Of a DNA stretch of 64,000 nucleotides, positions 1 to 11,500 are shown piece by piece; the first letter of the stretch is position 1, and every line of letters starts with the position of its first letter. The position numbers and the translations under genes are program-made. Below the pieces are notes generated by a model. That model searched no databases and was not told the DNA's origin. It worked only from the letters and a program-made list of their open reading frames with translations. The stretch is from Campanula takesimana (taxonomy: Eukaryota > Streptophyta > Magnoliopsida > Asterales > Campanulaceae): the NCBI GenBank assembly GCA_026119855.1, contig JAOWBW010000323.1, positions 62,001 to 126,000 on the forward strand, in the 5' to 3' direction.

Positions 1-2118
1 GTCATAACCTCGGATTACTTGAGTAGAAGGCTTTAAATCAGAATCCTTAAGCCCCAGTATGCCCATGATTCTACCAGGCATGAGATTGAGTGCGGAACCA
101 CCGTCCACTAAAACTCTTGAGACGGGCCTTCCCCTTGCTCGTACCTTGAGGTAAATAGCTTCGTTGTGGTCGGAACCAAACGGTGGAAGGTCCATATCGG
201 CAAAGGTGATTACGTTGCCAAAATGAATGTGACCAATCATTGCTGTGAGGTCCTCGGGAGTAGTATCGGGAGAAACTGATGTATCATCGAGATTGCGGAT
301 GACAAGATCTCGGTGTTTCTTTGAGGATGCAATGAGGTCCCAAATAGAGATGTTGGCTTGAGTTTTCTTGAGTTGGACAAGTAGAGGGTCTTCGGGAGTG
401 TTGTGAGCTTGCGGCCTTTGAGAAGAGGAGCTTGGTGCGGAAGTGGAAGGGTTGCTTGCTATGACTCGACCGGATCGAGTTAGCATGTTGACGTTCCCAT
501 CTTGCTTCTTTTTCCTATTCTCTAGTACTACATAACAAGAATTGTCAAGTTTATTCATAACATTGGGGCACCCATTCACAATTGGGATTGAATGGGTGGT
601 CCCCTCAAATTCTCCTATCTCTATTACATTGACATGCTCGTCATTAGTCACTACAAATTCTTTCTTATCTATGAGATCTTGAATGACATTGCGGAGAATG
701 AAGCAATCCTCGGTGGTGTGGCCACTATATTGGTGGTAGCCACAATATTTGTGGTGAGCATGATTGGAGTTGATCGTCTTGGGTTGGTACCCTTGCATGG
801 GTGTGATTTGACCCTTTGCCTTGAGGACCTCGAACACTTCGGTTTGAGTCATGCCTTGGAGAGGCGTGTAGACACGGTCACTTCGGGGCCTTTTCCCTTG
901 AGGTGGAGGAACCTTTTTGTAATTCCCCTTGTCAATAGTGACGGCGTTGACCGAGGCCTCTTTTGTGGAGTTGGAAGCGGCCTTGTAGCGGTAAGTAGGA
1001 GTGGTCTTCTTAATCTCCTTGCGCAAGTCATCCATGCGTACCCCCGCCTCATACATTTGGGAGAAGTCGGAGTAGCAAGCCCCACTTAGGTGGGTGCGGA
1101 GATCAATCTTGAGACACTTGAGAAATATGTCCATTTGCTCCTTTATGTTTGGCCTCTCAACAATTTCAGAGAGTTTGTCATTCCATCTCCTTGTGAAGTC
1201 GATGAAGGACTCATTGTCTCGTTGAGTAGTGTTCTCTAGCTATTTCCTTGTGGGCCGGTGAGTGGTGTTGCCTTGGTATTGGTTCTTGAAGGCAAGCATG
1301 GCGGAGTCCCAATCAAGACGGACAGTGAGCGGGAGAGTAGCATACCAATCTTTTGCCGCCCCCTCGAGAGTGAGAGGAAAGCATTGAGCCATCACCTTGG
1401 GGGAGACCTTCTTTGGAACCATTGCCCAAATATAAGTTTCAATGTGAGCCATAGGACAAGAGTTGCCCTTGAATTTGCTTATGTCGGGCATCTTGAACTT
1501 ATCGGGAAGAGCGGCCATAGTACTCATGAGGATGGATGATTGATAAAGGCTTGTGTCGGAGCCTTTCCCCATGTTGAGTCCATTGAATTTTTGGTCGATG
1601 TAGGCCATGATAGAATCCACCATTTTGGGCTCATTGTTCTCGGAACTTGGTTCCCCCATTTTCTTGGTGCGGGTGTTGACATAAGGACTCTTGAACAAAC
1701 CCTCGGTCCATTCGGATTCATCATCATTGTTCTTGTTCTTTCCCTTGGCAAGGTTAGTGAGCTTTTCTTTCATTAGCTCCATTTCGGCCTCGTGGGCCTC
1801 CCTTTGGCTGTCGAGGTGGGATTGCCAAATGTCGTCTTTGCTTTGTGCCTCCTTGTTAAGGGTGGAGACTTGCTCTTGGAGGAGTTGGACCATAGTCGAG
1901 AGCTGTTCGAGAGACATGGTGTTGCTGCAGCCGGTCATGGTTGATGTCGGAGCTGTTGGGGTGATCTCTTCACGGACTAACCGATTTGCTGAATCCCGGT
2001 AGACTTTGTAAGTACCAATTGAACCTATATTGCAGAAGAGGCCCTTGTCAGTCTTGAGTAACACTTGCGGTCCATGAAGAGGCTTAGAACACACAGTTGG
2101 GCACACGACTCGAACCAC
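1..2118 (-). pseudogene. gag and start of protease, element A
   Basis: This encodes the capsid/nucleocapsid polyprotein and the start of the aspartic protease. An upstream ATG is at 2118, but the more likely gag start is the ATG at 1938, just before a glutamine- and leucine-rich coiled-coil stretch (LEQLSTMVQLLQEQVSTL), because copies B and C have an ATG at the same place. A conserved gag core follows (MPDISKFKGNSCPMAHIETY). A GAG-to-TAG change at 1240-1242 truncates gag; the frame then appears open to the window edge. The later part holds the zinc knuckle (CGYHQYSGHTTEDC) and the protease active-site region (LVDGGSALNLMP). Compared with B, an in-frame loss of about 27 bases lies near 525. 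Confidence 0.88.
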
Positions 2119-3280
2119 ATAAGAAAAGACTCTTTTTTTTTTTTTTTATAAGTCGGAGGGCATGAATCCCTTTTGGGGTTTCTAAGAAAATAATGGAATC
2201 GTCACACTAGTATATAGACCATCTCGCGGTCCCATATACTCATCGGATTCCATCGCGCTTGTGAATCCTACATGTATCGGGATTAAACTAAATTAATGTA
2301 GTAAAGCATACATGCGGGGACGGATTTTTATTTTCATCCAAAATAACCACTTTTGGGGACGGATTTTTATTGCGTCCATTTCAACAAGTTGGCATGTATG
2401 ATTTGAAGACATTAGTTTAGGGAAATCTCGGTACATGGAAACCGACTTGAGTCACGGAGTGTTAGACCCTAACTAGGATTTGTGTGGTTTGTGCTCGGCT
2501 TGAATATGAGGCTCAAAGGTCACCCCCGGCATGTAGTCTTGAACTACGCCACGGGCTGAGGTTTACCGCTTCGAAAGAGCCAAGGTCTGGTGGAGCTTGA
2601 AACTTTCTAGGACGGGCCTCGACGGGTTTGGGGTTGGACTTGTGCGACTCGATAGTGAGCAGTTCATAGGAGTATGTGCATGTAGTGTGAGGTCTAACAA
2701 GTGACAAAAAAAAAAAAAAAAATTATTTATTTTTATTTTTTTTTTTGAAAAGAAAGAAAAACACACAAAACACATAAGCACATAAAATTACAACTCCCGA
2801 ATCACCCGTGTGACCGGTAAATAAGACACAAAATTAAACAGTCCGAGGTTTCAATTCTGTTCTGATGCAGGCAACTGTGCCCACACCCCACTGTTCTGCT
2901 CAGTCGCTGAAACCTGTTTCTGTTCTGGAAACCAACCCAGAAGCGTGCGTCTCTGAGTGCTGATGTGGGACGCGCGCGCATGGCGTAATGCTTATGGGAG
3001 GCGCGCGCTTCTGGGGTACACCTGTCAGAATATCAGACTTTGGACTCAGGGGATTGCCCTGGTCCCATGTTCATATTGTAACCCCTGCAGAAGTGATTAG
3101 TGCAGAATAACAGAAGAAGAAGACGAAGAATATGAAGAAGTGGGCGATTCTGGTTCTTGATGCGGGATGCGCGCGCCTTAGGCTTAAAAGGCCAGACGCG
3201 CGCGCCTCCCCCATCAGGAAACAGAATGCCCAGAAAAGATGTAGATTTTGATCAGAATGCAAGTTTAACCCTCAAATAGC
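2119..3280 (-). other. 5' leader of element A
   Basis: This is a long untranslated leader between primer site and gag. It contains homopolymer runs, two copies of a GGACG...CGTCC-type stem around 2325-2378 (one arm mutated here), and two clusters of alternating CG tracts (GCGCGCGC type) around 2945-3015 and 3165-3205. B and C carry the same leader. I see no credible coding sequence in it. Confidence 0.75.
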
Positions 3281-3298
3281 TCCCCAGCGGAGTCGCCA
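3281..3298 (-). other. Primer-binding site of element A
   Basis: On the minus strand this reads TGGCGACTCCGCTGGGGA, one base inside the LTR end. The same 18-mer sits at the same place in B and C. From memory it fits the 3' end of a tRNA-Arg, the primer described for Ogre/Tat elements; the tRNA assignment is recalled, not checked. Confidence 0.85.
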
Positions 3299-3299
3299 C

Positions 3300-4271
3300 T
3301 GTAGATACCTCGGGGGTGAACCACGGCCTTAGGCTCGAGCGCGCGGTGCGATCCTAGGATGTCTAACTTGTTTTTTAGAGTCGCCACCTATGTTTTGAGG
3401 AACATAAGAAAAACCTATAGATTGTAGCCTAAGTTTGATTACGAAAACAGAGATTCTTTGTTTTGAGGTTCGGGGGTTAGATTACGAGATGGAAAGTACC
3501 GAAACACCCATCTCGCCCAACTAAAGTTGGTCTTGCTTGATCAAAATCTACATGAATGAAAATGTTCTTCTTCTTCTTCTTTGAGTCATAAAAAGGGGGA
3601 TTTAAAATATGATTTGGAATGTAGGAGATAACTCCTTAACCAACCTCAATGAGATGATGTGATCATTAGAGTCATGTCCCAAAATGATTTGGGTGATTGC
3701 ACATTTGATTAGAATAAAAGAGAGAGGAGATGAAATAGAAAAGAAAGGAAAAGATGGACTTTTACCTACAATTTGAAGACCTTCAAATATTTCTTGATGA
3801 AATCCTTGGGGAACCTTTAGAAAGTGATTTTGGTATAGTTTTTGTAAGTTCAATTTCCGGTCCTTGAAAATGGAGGTAAAGAGAGGTTTTTATAGGTGAA
3901 AGAGGGGTGTTTTTGGTGCCAAAACTCAGTCACCAAGAAATCCTTCCCGGGCAAAATCCTGTAAATTGAGCAAGGGAGGGAATCCTGGCCAGAAATCTGT
4001 AACTGACGCCCAGAGGCGCGCGCTTCCTGCTTTGGGGGCGGGAGGCGCGCGCGCCTGGCTCCTCCTGTCGGAGGCGCGCGACTCAGAGAAGGCAATTTTG
4101 ACAGAATGGACTAGAAAGTCAGCCCTGTCATTCAGTTTAGTCCTTGGACTTAACGAAGTCAGTCAGGAACTTAACGGAAGTGACAGAAACTAACGGGAAA
4201 CACTTAGAATGGGGAGAAACACAAAATCAAATGTGCAATCGGGGTGAGCGGTCCAAGGCGGGGTATCTACA
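3300..4271 (-). repeat. 5' LTR of element A
   Basis: The LTR is bounded by TGTAGATACC and GGTATCTACA, a near-perfect terminal inverted repeat, and follows the primer site by one base. A TATA box (TATAAAAA on minus) lies at 3887-3894. Three CG-rich tracts (around 4016, 4042 and 4072) lie about 120-190 bases upstream of it. Confidence 0.92.
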
Positions 4272-4870
4272 CCAACTCCGGTGACCAAACACTTGAGAAC
4301 TTTTCAGTAAGTTCTCAGTTATCAACTAAACTACTAAGAACATGAACAACTCCGGCGACCAAACAGTTGAGAACTTTTCAGTAAGTTCTCAGTTGTCAAC
4401 TAAACTACTAAGAATATGAATAACTCCGGCGACCACCAACTCCGGCGACCAAACAGTTGAGAACTTATCAGTAAGTTCTCAGTTGTCAACTAAACTACTA
4501 AAAACATGAACAACTCTGGTGACCATCAACTCCGGCGACCAAACAACTGAGCTACTAAGAACATGAACAACTCCGGCGACCAAAACAACTTAGAACTTAT
4601 CAGTAAGTTCTCAGTTATCAATTACAAAGAATACGACCAACTATGCCGAACAACTCCGACAACCAACGACTAAGAACTTCTCAACTATTCGAAAAAATTT
4701 CACCACTTTTCTGTTGTTCTTAGTTGTCTACTAAAAAGACAACCAACTCCGGCAAACGATCAACAACTGAGAACTTATCAGTAAGTTCTCGGTTGTCGAT
4801 TAAACTACAAACACAATGAAAAATTTCTCGGTTATTCAAGTTGTCAACTGGGAAGGCGGCTAACTCCGAC
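4272..4870. repeat. Tandem array of about 74-bp units containing hairpins
   Basis: A unit beginning CAACTCCGGCGACCAAACAG recurs about seven times, with progressive decay to the right. Each unit carries the inverted repeat GAGAACTT...AAGTTCTC around a short loop. Element A inserted at the left end of the array. No open frame is seen, and the array does not resemble those inside the Tat elements. Confidence 0.75.
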
Positions 4871-6229
4871 CGACAACCACATAATTTATTATCTTACAAC
4901 AACTTAAAATTTCTTAAATGTTCTCAATTATTTACTAAAATTGTTCTCGATTGTGTACACAAAGCATCAATTGCTAATTCTTGACTAATGAATCACAGTA
5001 CCACAATAAACCAATCTGAAACATATGGCATTAATAACCAAATAAAAACAATACATACTCATCAGCTTGAGTTTAATGTCATAAACAATATATAACCATG
5101 GCTCAAATATGCTTACCTAGAGGGAGTAACAACCTCGACATAATTTATTCGAAAATGAAGCCGGAGAAGGCTGCGGATGTTGGCCGGCGACGAAGTTGAA
5201 GACGACGTCGGCAAAGACAGTAGGATATCGGCTCTTCACCGACCTGCACAACCTCGACACATGGTTGTGTCATCAACGGCAGCTAATCGCCGCCGTTCAG
5301 CCCCATATTGTCCGTTTGTATCGCCGGAGAGGGAAAGAGAGGCATCCCCAACACCAATTGGCCCCCCTCCTTGCAAATTAGGGATTTGAGCTCCCATTTA
5401 CACCTTCCACACCAAACAAAGCTGTACCAATACCCTTCCTAGTCATGGCCACACCTACCCTAAACCTAGGCGCCGGCCAAGAGCAAGAAAACCTGGGAAA
5501 ATTCCGCCCAAAAGGCAAAAAACCGAAGCAAAATCGAATCCCGTCACTTTCCCGATCTGGACCAGAAAAAATCAAATTCCGGATTCATCAACCGTTGGAT
5601 TGTCTTCAAATTTCTAGACCAGGTTTGAGACACCTAGGCGCACATACTGACCGTTGGGATCTCAAAAATATTCTCCGTAGAGGGAGATATGGTCGTCGAA
5701 AAAAGACTGGCGAGATCCTCAAAAAGTTACCCTCACTCACTATCACCTTACCAGAGATGGGAGAGGGGGAGGGGAGTCGTCGGCGGTGTTAGAGGAGGGG
5801 TGGGTTGCCGGAGGTGGGGAGGGAAGTGGTTTCCGGGTTTAGGGGAGAAGAAAGGTTGCGCCGGTGACGGGAGAAAGGTCGTCGGGGCTAGGGGAGGTGT
5901 GGGTCGCCGGGGTTAGGGGTGGGGTCGCCGGTGGTGACGGGAGAAAGGTCGCCGGTGGTGACGGGGAGGTCTGGGTCGCCGGGCTTAGAGAGAGAGTGGG
6001 GGCGTGCGTGTGTGCGTGAAAGGGAGGAGGGGGTGGGTTTTTATTTATATTAGGGTAGTTTCGTGATTTAATAATTTTAATGGACTAGGTGGTAAATATG
6101 AAAATTAGCTTGGACTAGATGGTAAATGGAAATATGGCCTTGGATTAGATGGTAATTTCAGTTAGAATGGGGGATTAGGTGGTAATTTTCTCTAGTTTTA
6201 TTAATGAACATCATAGTATAGATATTTAC
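4871..6229. other. Unassigned GC-rich and AT-rich region, possibly a MULE-type terminus
   Basis: Decayed array sequence runs to about 5100. It is followed by a Glu/Arg-rich stretch without a convincing gene, then G-rich short repeats (variants of GGTCGCCGGTGGTGACGGGAG) at 5740-5990. From 6060 to 6195 a 27-35 bp motif (GGACTAGATGGTAAAT variants) repeats and ends in GGTAATTTTCTC. Read inward on minus, that end starts GAGAAAATTACCACC, which is reminiscent of Mutator-like terminal repeats. I found no matching opposite terminus, so this is only a suggestion. The short frames here look fortuitous. Confidence 0.3.
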
Positions 6230-7367
6230 CCTAGTAAAAGAGGTTTATAAAATGGATTGTTATATTCTATATTTGATTTTAGATTTTGGCAAACGAGCTT
6301 AGGCGACTTGTACGAGTTCAAGTTATTCTCTAAGGTCGCGTATTTGAGGTAAGTATACGTCTTTTAGGTTTATTGTTATCTTAATTTCCTTGGGTTAGGA
6401 TTCCATATTTTCTTTGTTCATTACCGTCTTTTGGAAACGTTAGCTAACCTAGTGTTAGCAATTGCTTTGCCTCCCTCGAAAGGTCCGTCTTTCAAATAAA
6501 TCTTATATTTTTCCATTTGTGAAATTAAGTTGCTTTGATTAATTTCACATTATTGTTGATTTAAAATTATATTCACTCAAAAATCAATATTTGTTATTGG
6601 TTATCTCTTTTGTTCCTAAGTTACATTTGTTATTCGTTATCCTTTTGCTACTTGGATGATCACACTAAGTTAAACAACCCATGATAATGGGGTATTTTGA
6701 TTTTGCCTTTTAAAGACAATTACACTACTGAGGATTAGTAGTGGGGTGTTCCGGATACACTGTTTAGTTTTGTGGGCTCTTTGTGAGCTATTTGTGCTCT
6801 TCGTGAGCTTTAGTGCTCTTTGTGGGCTTTTCGTACACTGTGTGGGTTTTATGTTTATTGAGGTCAATGGACCGCTTATGTGATCATCATCCTATGTGAA
6901 CTTTTGATTATTCATATGATATTGATTCGCATTAGTATTGTTTAAACTTTCGTATTCAATATTGTTTTGTTTGGTTCGATTGTATTATTGGAACTCATTC
7001 GTTACAGGTTCTTGTTTGCGGTCACCTCTTCTTAGTACCTGAAGAGGTCCGTATATGATCTTACTGAGCATTGTTCGCTCATTCCTTTCTTTTTCCTTCC
7101 CCTTCCAGGTAAAACATTTGGATGAAGACAAAGACTGAGATTGTTGGATATTCTACCTTGAAGACATTTAGTTTTGTTAAGGATATTTTGTAATAAAGAA
7201 GTTTATTGAGTTGTAACCCTAGACTAGTAGGGGTGAATAATTGTAGTTAGAGAATTATATATTTAATGAATATTTGAGGTTATTATCTTGATTAGTTTTG
7301 CTTTGATCACGTAACGCATCCAAAATTTGGGACCTGAAAATAGGACCGGATTTTTGGGGCGTTACAA
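6230..7367 (+). repeat. Probable 3' part of a chromovirus-type LTR
   Basis: This AT-rich non-coding stretch ends in GGGGCGTTACA, the type of 3' end common in plant chromovirus (Tekay/Del-like) LTRs. Internal phrases such as GAGCTTAGGCGACTTGTACGAG also recall such LTRs. The left end was not identified. Pol sequence of element D starts abruptly within about 15 bases of its right end, so this is a breakpoint. The assignment is from memory and tentative. Confidence 0.4.
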
Positions 7368-7379
7368 CTCCCCAATTGA

Positions 7380-8075
7380 AAAGACTTGCGCCGGATTGGT
7401 ATAGGTCGTAAGAAAGCTGAAGCATTACATGCATGCCCACCCGATACAGCTTATCTCCAAGATAGACCCCATCAAGTGCTTGTTGGAAAAGCCATCTCTG
7501 TCCATGAGACTTGCCAAATGGTCCTTCTTCCTAGCTGAGTATGATATCAGTTATGTGTCAAGGAAGGTGGTCAAATGAAGGGTCTTAGTAATGAGGAAAA
7601 AGAGCCCGAGCCGAAATTCCCTGATGAAGGGATTTTTGCCCTCGAAGGAGAAAATAGGTGGCAATTGTTCTTCGACGGTGCTGCCAATAAAAGAGGAAAT
7701 GGCATTGGATTGCTCTTGGTTGACCCGAAATATGAGCGCACCCCCATCGCCATCAAGTTAAACTTTGATGTGACCAACAATGCCGCGGAATATGAAGCAC
7801 GCACGGCCGGTTTGGAAGCGGCCCTGGAAAGGAATGTGAAAGAATTGGAGGTATACGGAGATTCGGCTTTGATCATCAACCAAGTCTCCAACAAGTGGAA
7901 AACACAGGACCCTGGTTTGCAAAAATATCATGCCTAGATGGAAGAGCTCCTGGCGCAATTCAAAGAAGTCAGCTTCCACTACTTACCGAGGGATCGGAAC
8001 TGTTTTGTCGATGCCTTAGATACTTTGGCTTCATTGGTAGAAATCCCCGAGGGAAAGTCGATAAAACCTTTCTGA
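7380..8075 (+). pseudogene. End of RT-RNase H and second RNase H, element D
   Basis: Translation in several pieces gives the connection region and then a second, archaeal-type RNase H. Visible catalytic signature pieces are FFDGAANKRGNGIG (first Asp), AAEYEA (Glu), YGDSALIINQ (Asp) and a C-terminal aspartate context, DRNCFVDAL. A duplicated RNase H next to integrase is a known Tat-clade feature. Stops occur after the YHA segment (near 7935) and just before the integrase part (near 8073). The left edge is an abrupt breakpoint. Confidence 0.82.
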
Positions 8076-8132
8076 GTTGGGAGGAAAGAAAATCCGGCAT
8101 ACTGTTATGAGATTAAGGCAACCCCAGAAAAG

Positions 8133-9416
8133 GTGGAGGAGCCATGGTACAACCAGATTTACCGATTCCTCAAGGAAGGGGAAGCTCCCTTCATGAATGA
8201 AAAGGGAGAATATGTGGAAGGGATAAAAGCTAAAAGCATAGCGGCACTCAGACGTCTAGCATCCCACTATGTCATTTTGGGGAATATCTTGTACAAAAAG
8301 CGCCATCAGGGCCTTCTCCTTAGGTGTATAAGCATGGAAAAAGCGAAAGAACTCATGTAAGAAGTTCATGGAGGAGTGTGTGGCCCTCATATGAATGCAA
8401 GGGCATTAATGCAAGTCATCCTACGGATGGACTACTTTTGGATCTCAATGGAGACCGATTTCATACAATTTGTGAAGAGGTGTGATAAGTGTCAACGGTT
8501 CTCCAACCTCAACCACCTACCACCTCACCATCTTTACTGTATGACCACACCATGGCCCTTCTCAACATGAGGCATTGACATCATTGGGAAAACTTCCCCG
8601 CTCGGGAGCAATGGCCACGAGTTCATTTTGGTAGCCATGGATTACTTCACAAAGTGGGTAGAGGCTAAATCCTACAGGGTCCTCACTTCCAAGAAAGTTG
8701 CGGGGTTTATAATGGAAAACATCATGTGCCGGTACGGGATCCCGAATGAGGTCATCACCGACAATGGCTCGCACTTTAAAGGTGAATGTGATCAATTATT
8801 AGGAGAGTTCCGAGCCACTCGCCACAAATCCTCCCCATATAGGCCTCAGACCAATGGTGCAGTGGAGGCCGCCAACAAAACGCTCGAAAGTATTATTAAG
8901 AAAATGGCAACACGGGGGAGAGATTGGCCCGAAAAGCTACATCTAGCATTGTGGGGCTAGCGGACCTCGGTTAGAACCGCCACTGGGGAAACCCCTTTTG
9001 CTTTGACTTATGGAATGAAGGCCATGCTCCTGGATGAGTTGGAGGTACCGTCATTGAGAATTTTGTTGGAGAACAAAATCCATGAGGTTGATTGGCTTCG
9101 GAGCCGGCATGATGAATTGGCCTTGTTGGACGAACGTCGTCTGAAGGCAATGGAGCACATTTGCGCCTACCAAGGGAGAATGGCGCGAGCTTTTGATAGG
9201 AAGGTGAAACCCCGAGAAATTCAGGTAGGAGATTTGGTCCTTAAGGAAAAATCCCCGGGGAGGTCTAACCCCAACGGAAAATGGGAACCCGTGTGGATCG
9301 GTCCCTTTGTGGTACAAGAGATCTTCTCAGGTGGTGAAATGAGGCTTGCAGACTTGGATGGAAACCCCTTCATGCACCCGGTCAACGGTGATAAGCTCCG
9401 TCGTTACTTTGCTTAA
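8133..9416 (+). pseudogene. Integrase, element D
   Basis: The zinc-binding domain is seen as HGGVCGPHMNARALM followed by CDKCQ. The catalytic core contains GIDIIGK, VAMDYFTKWVEA, ITDNGSHF and YRPQTNGAVEAAN with the final Glu. A C-terminal domain follows (VGDLVLKEKSPGRSNPNGKW) and ends LRRYFA. Tryptophan-to-TGA near 8568 and a TAG at 8959-8961, among other changes, break it. It converges on the antisense gene. Its protein is clearly distinct from that of B, C and E. Confidence 0.87.
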
Positions 9417-9457
9417 AAAAAAAAAAGAGATTGTAGGTGCCAAAAGAATATACCCAC

Positions 9458-9487
9458 CTAGATTGAAAACCCGTTTAGGCGGTCTAG
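9458..9487 (+). other. Post-pol hairpin, element D
   Basis: CTAGA and TCTAG arms enclose a CCC/GGC inner stem, shortly after the integrase stop. B, C and E have homologous hairpins with GNRA-type loops at the same place. The loop here (GTTTA) departs from that pattern. Confidence 0.5.
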
Positions 9488-10875
9488 AGAAAAAACAGGG
9501 TCGCACCCAAAATTTGTAAAAGTGAACTACGATGACCTGAGCCCCTTCGTTCCCCTTCCCTAGGCATCGCAGCCATCCTCCTATCAGCCAAGGCTTGATA
9601 GTCCTCGACAATGTCTCCAGTAATGTTATGGCCACTCGCCACGGCCTCGGTCTCTCTCAAAACCCTGCTAGGGTCATGAGTCCCACCAAGAATAGCCTCA
9701 TGGCTCTCCTTAATGAGCCTCTGAGTCTGTCCCATAGTCTATTCATACCAGTCCAAGTAGACCGTGGTTAGAACCATGCTGGCTTCACGCCCAAGAAGTA
9801 CCCAAGCCGGAAAGAGGGAACAAGTCCACAATCAGGAAAGAAGTGAAATAGTAGAGGAGTCCCATATAGACAAGGGCGAAAGACTCAAGTGCTCCGGGTT
9901 AACACCATACCACTCTAATAGTGGAGTCTGCAGTAATCCAAACTGACGACGGACCAAAGAAGGGATGTAGTAAGACGATCCCAAGAGTCCCGGCACTCGA
10001 ACGAAAGGGGAATTATCCTGATACTCCCGCACCGAGCTGATACGCCAATATGGGACTGACCAATGGATCTTGGCAGTCGTGAGGCGAGCCATATAAGCCT
10101 CCCAGTCACTCTGAATGAAATCCAAGAGGATGCCTCTCAAGGAATAAGACCACGGTCTGTGAGAGATAGGAGCCTCGGGAATGGCCATCAACATCTCCCT
10201 CAACCACAAAGTGAGTAAGACAGGGCTACCGCTACACATGAAGCCGTCTCCCAAAGTCAAGCGGTCCATGCCATGAAGGGCTTCGCCCAAGATCAAGGGG
10301 ACAATATCCTTCCCCGCACGGCACTCCTCAAGGACACTCACTAAAACCCTATGACAGGTACTTTTGGAGCCAACCATGTAGAAAAAGGCAAGAATGCACA
10401 AACCAAAGGCATTCCAAGAAGCCTCATCTGTGCGATCCATGAACTTCTCGGGGAGATCCGAAATGTCAATGAAAGTGTGATTAAGAACCATACATTGGGC
10501 CTCTTCCAAAGGAATGTCGAGAAGAGAGTCCAACCTTTCGACACACATGGTGTCATCAACCGAGGGGAGAGTAATGACCTCTGTGTCTACGCCACCCACC
10601 AAAGCCTTGAAATCTTCATAGGTTGGAGTGATTTCGTTGTAGGAGAAGCAATATACATGTCTCCTAACATCCCAAAAGGACGCAGCGGCTCTTAATAGCT
10701 CGAGATCCGGGATGAACTCCTTGAGAGACCAAGGGAATTGGAGACCAATTTTGGATTGGAAAACTCCCTTGTGATTCCTCATATGGTACCGCATCCAAAG
10801 CCTAAGGTTGCCCTCAAAGCATTCTTGATGAATTTTGGACAATTTTGGTGGTTTTTCCACGAGAAAAGGCTCCAT
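9484..10875 (-). CDS. Antisense DUF7745/plant-mobile-domain-like gene, element D
   Basis: This gene runs opposite to pol. A 347-residue open frame starts at 10875 (MEPFLVEKPPKLSKIHQECF). It resembles the long plant transposon-borne proteins annotated DUF7745, related to plant mobile domain proteins: an aromatic-rich core (ASFWDVRRHVYCFSYNEITP, then TYEDFKALVG) and a Pro/Trp-rich second half. The frame stops near 9832. Further coding resumes in the same frame at 9735 (MGQTQRLIKESHEAI...), so the original C-terminus is probably cut by two stops. Extra antisense frames between pol and 3' LTR are known in Tat elements. The protein's function is unknown. Confidence 0.75.
9523..9545 (+). other. Conserved non-coding block between pol and antisense gene, element D
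   Basis: GTGAACTACGATGACCTGAG matches the GAACTACGGAGACCTGAGCC block found after integrase in elements B, C and E. It lies where the sense and antisense units converge. Its function is unknown. Confidence 0.5.
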
Positions 10876-11239
10876 GGAAGAGAGGGCTTTCGAAATGAAG
10901 ATGATGAACTGATTGATGAACTTCAGACTGTGGCATTTAATAAGATGACCAGGTCTAGAACAAAATTGAATGAAAAAGGAATGTTTCCTCCCTTAGCCGT
11001 ACGGCTACTTTAGCCCTGCCAGAATTAATGATTTCTTATTGAGAGTTAGATTTGTGGTCCTACCCATTCAAAGCCCCTTCCCAACCAATGTCATAAATAC
11101 CCCCGAAAAATGCCCCTTTTGGCTCACGCAACTTGAATTGAACCTAGAAAGATTAGGTTCCCAAGGAAAATGAAAAGCAGGCAGTCCCTAGATGGACGTA
11201 AGACCAGCTTTGTGAAATTAACATGGCTGTAATTCGTAA
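10876..11239 (-). promoter_or_regulatory. Upstream region of the element D antisense gene
   Basis: This contains the perfect 12-bp palindrome AGCCGTACGGCT at 10995-11006. The same palindrome, exact or with one change, occurs in both D LTRs (13943, 14932, 28474) and in the D leader (27845). Placement upstream of the antisense gene suggests a shared promoter element. This is inference from position. Confidence 0.45.
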
Positions 11240-11500
11240 GTCCAGTTAAGAATGTGAGAATTATTGTTAACCCGACCGCGCCTTGTAAGTCCAGGTTAAG
11301 ATTTTAAGTGAAATTAACCCGGCCGCGCCTCGTAAGTCCAGGTTAAGAATATGAAATTAGCCCGGCCGCGCCTTGTAAGTCTAGGCTAAGAATATGAAAT
11401 TAGCCCGGCCGCACCTCGTAAGTCCAGGTTAAGAATATGAAATTAGCCCGGCCGCGCTTCGTAAGTCCAGCTTAAGAGTTTAAGTGAAATTAACCCGGAT
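11240..11500. repeat. 43-bp tandem array, element D (left part)
   Basis: About six units of the type CCCGGCCGCGCCTCGTAAGT plus CCAGGTTAAGAATATGAAAT are present. The array resumes at 12126, after the organellar insert. It lies between the antisense gene and the 3' LTR, where other Tat elements here carry unrelated arrays. Confidence 0.85.

Larger units (their letters stand above)
1..4271 (-). mobile_element. Element A: Tat/Ogre-like Ty3/gypsy retrotransposon, 5' half
   Basis: Read on the minus strand, the order is 5' LTR, primer site, leader, gag and the start of protease; the window edge cuts the rest. The gag and LTR match elements B and C closely by eye. The lineage call rests on the family: tRNA-Arg-like primer site, long leader, a gag zinc knuckle of C-x2-H-x4-H-x4-C spacing, and (in B and C) two RNase H domains, as in the plant Tat clade. 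The five bases beyond the LTR, CCAAC, would be the target-site duplication, but the other end is not in the window. Confidence 0.9.

Noticed and set aside
592..1089. Open frames opposite gag, repeated in A, B and C (for example MGGPLKFSYLYYIDML)
   Set aside because: They are exact mirrors of conserved gag codons and recur only because gag recurs; no independent start or domain.
2563..2781. Small frame with a hydrophobic and lysine/phenylalanine-rich stretch (MLMCFVCFSFFSKKKIKINN)
   Set aside because: It arises from poly-T/poly-A tracts in the leader and is not kept in B or C.
3966..4193. Repeated frame MSKGxNPGQKSVTD in the LTRs of A and B (also 31430 and 53939)
   Set aside because: It lies antisense within the LTR upstream of TATA and is conserved only as LTR sequence. 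The copies end differently, and it has no start context supporting translation.
5177..5916. Overlapping short frames with Arg/Gly-rich products
   Set aside because: GC-rich sequence with few stops; frames overlap on both strands and match nothing I recognise.
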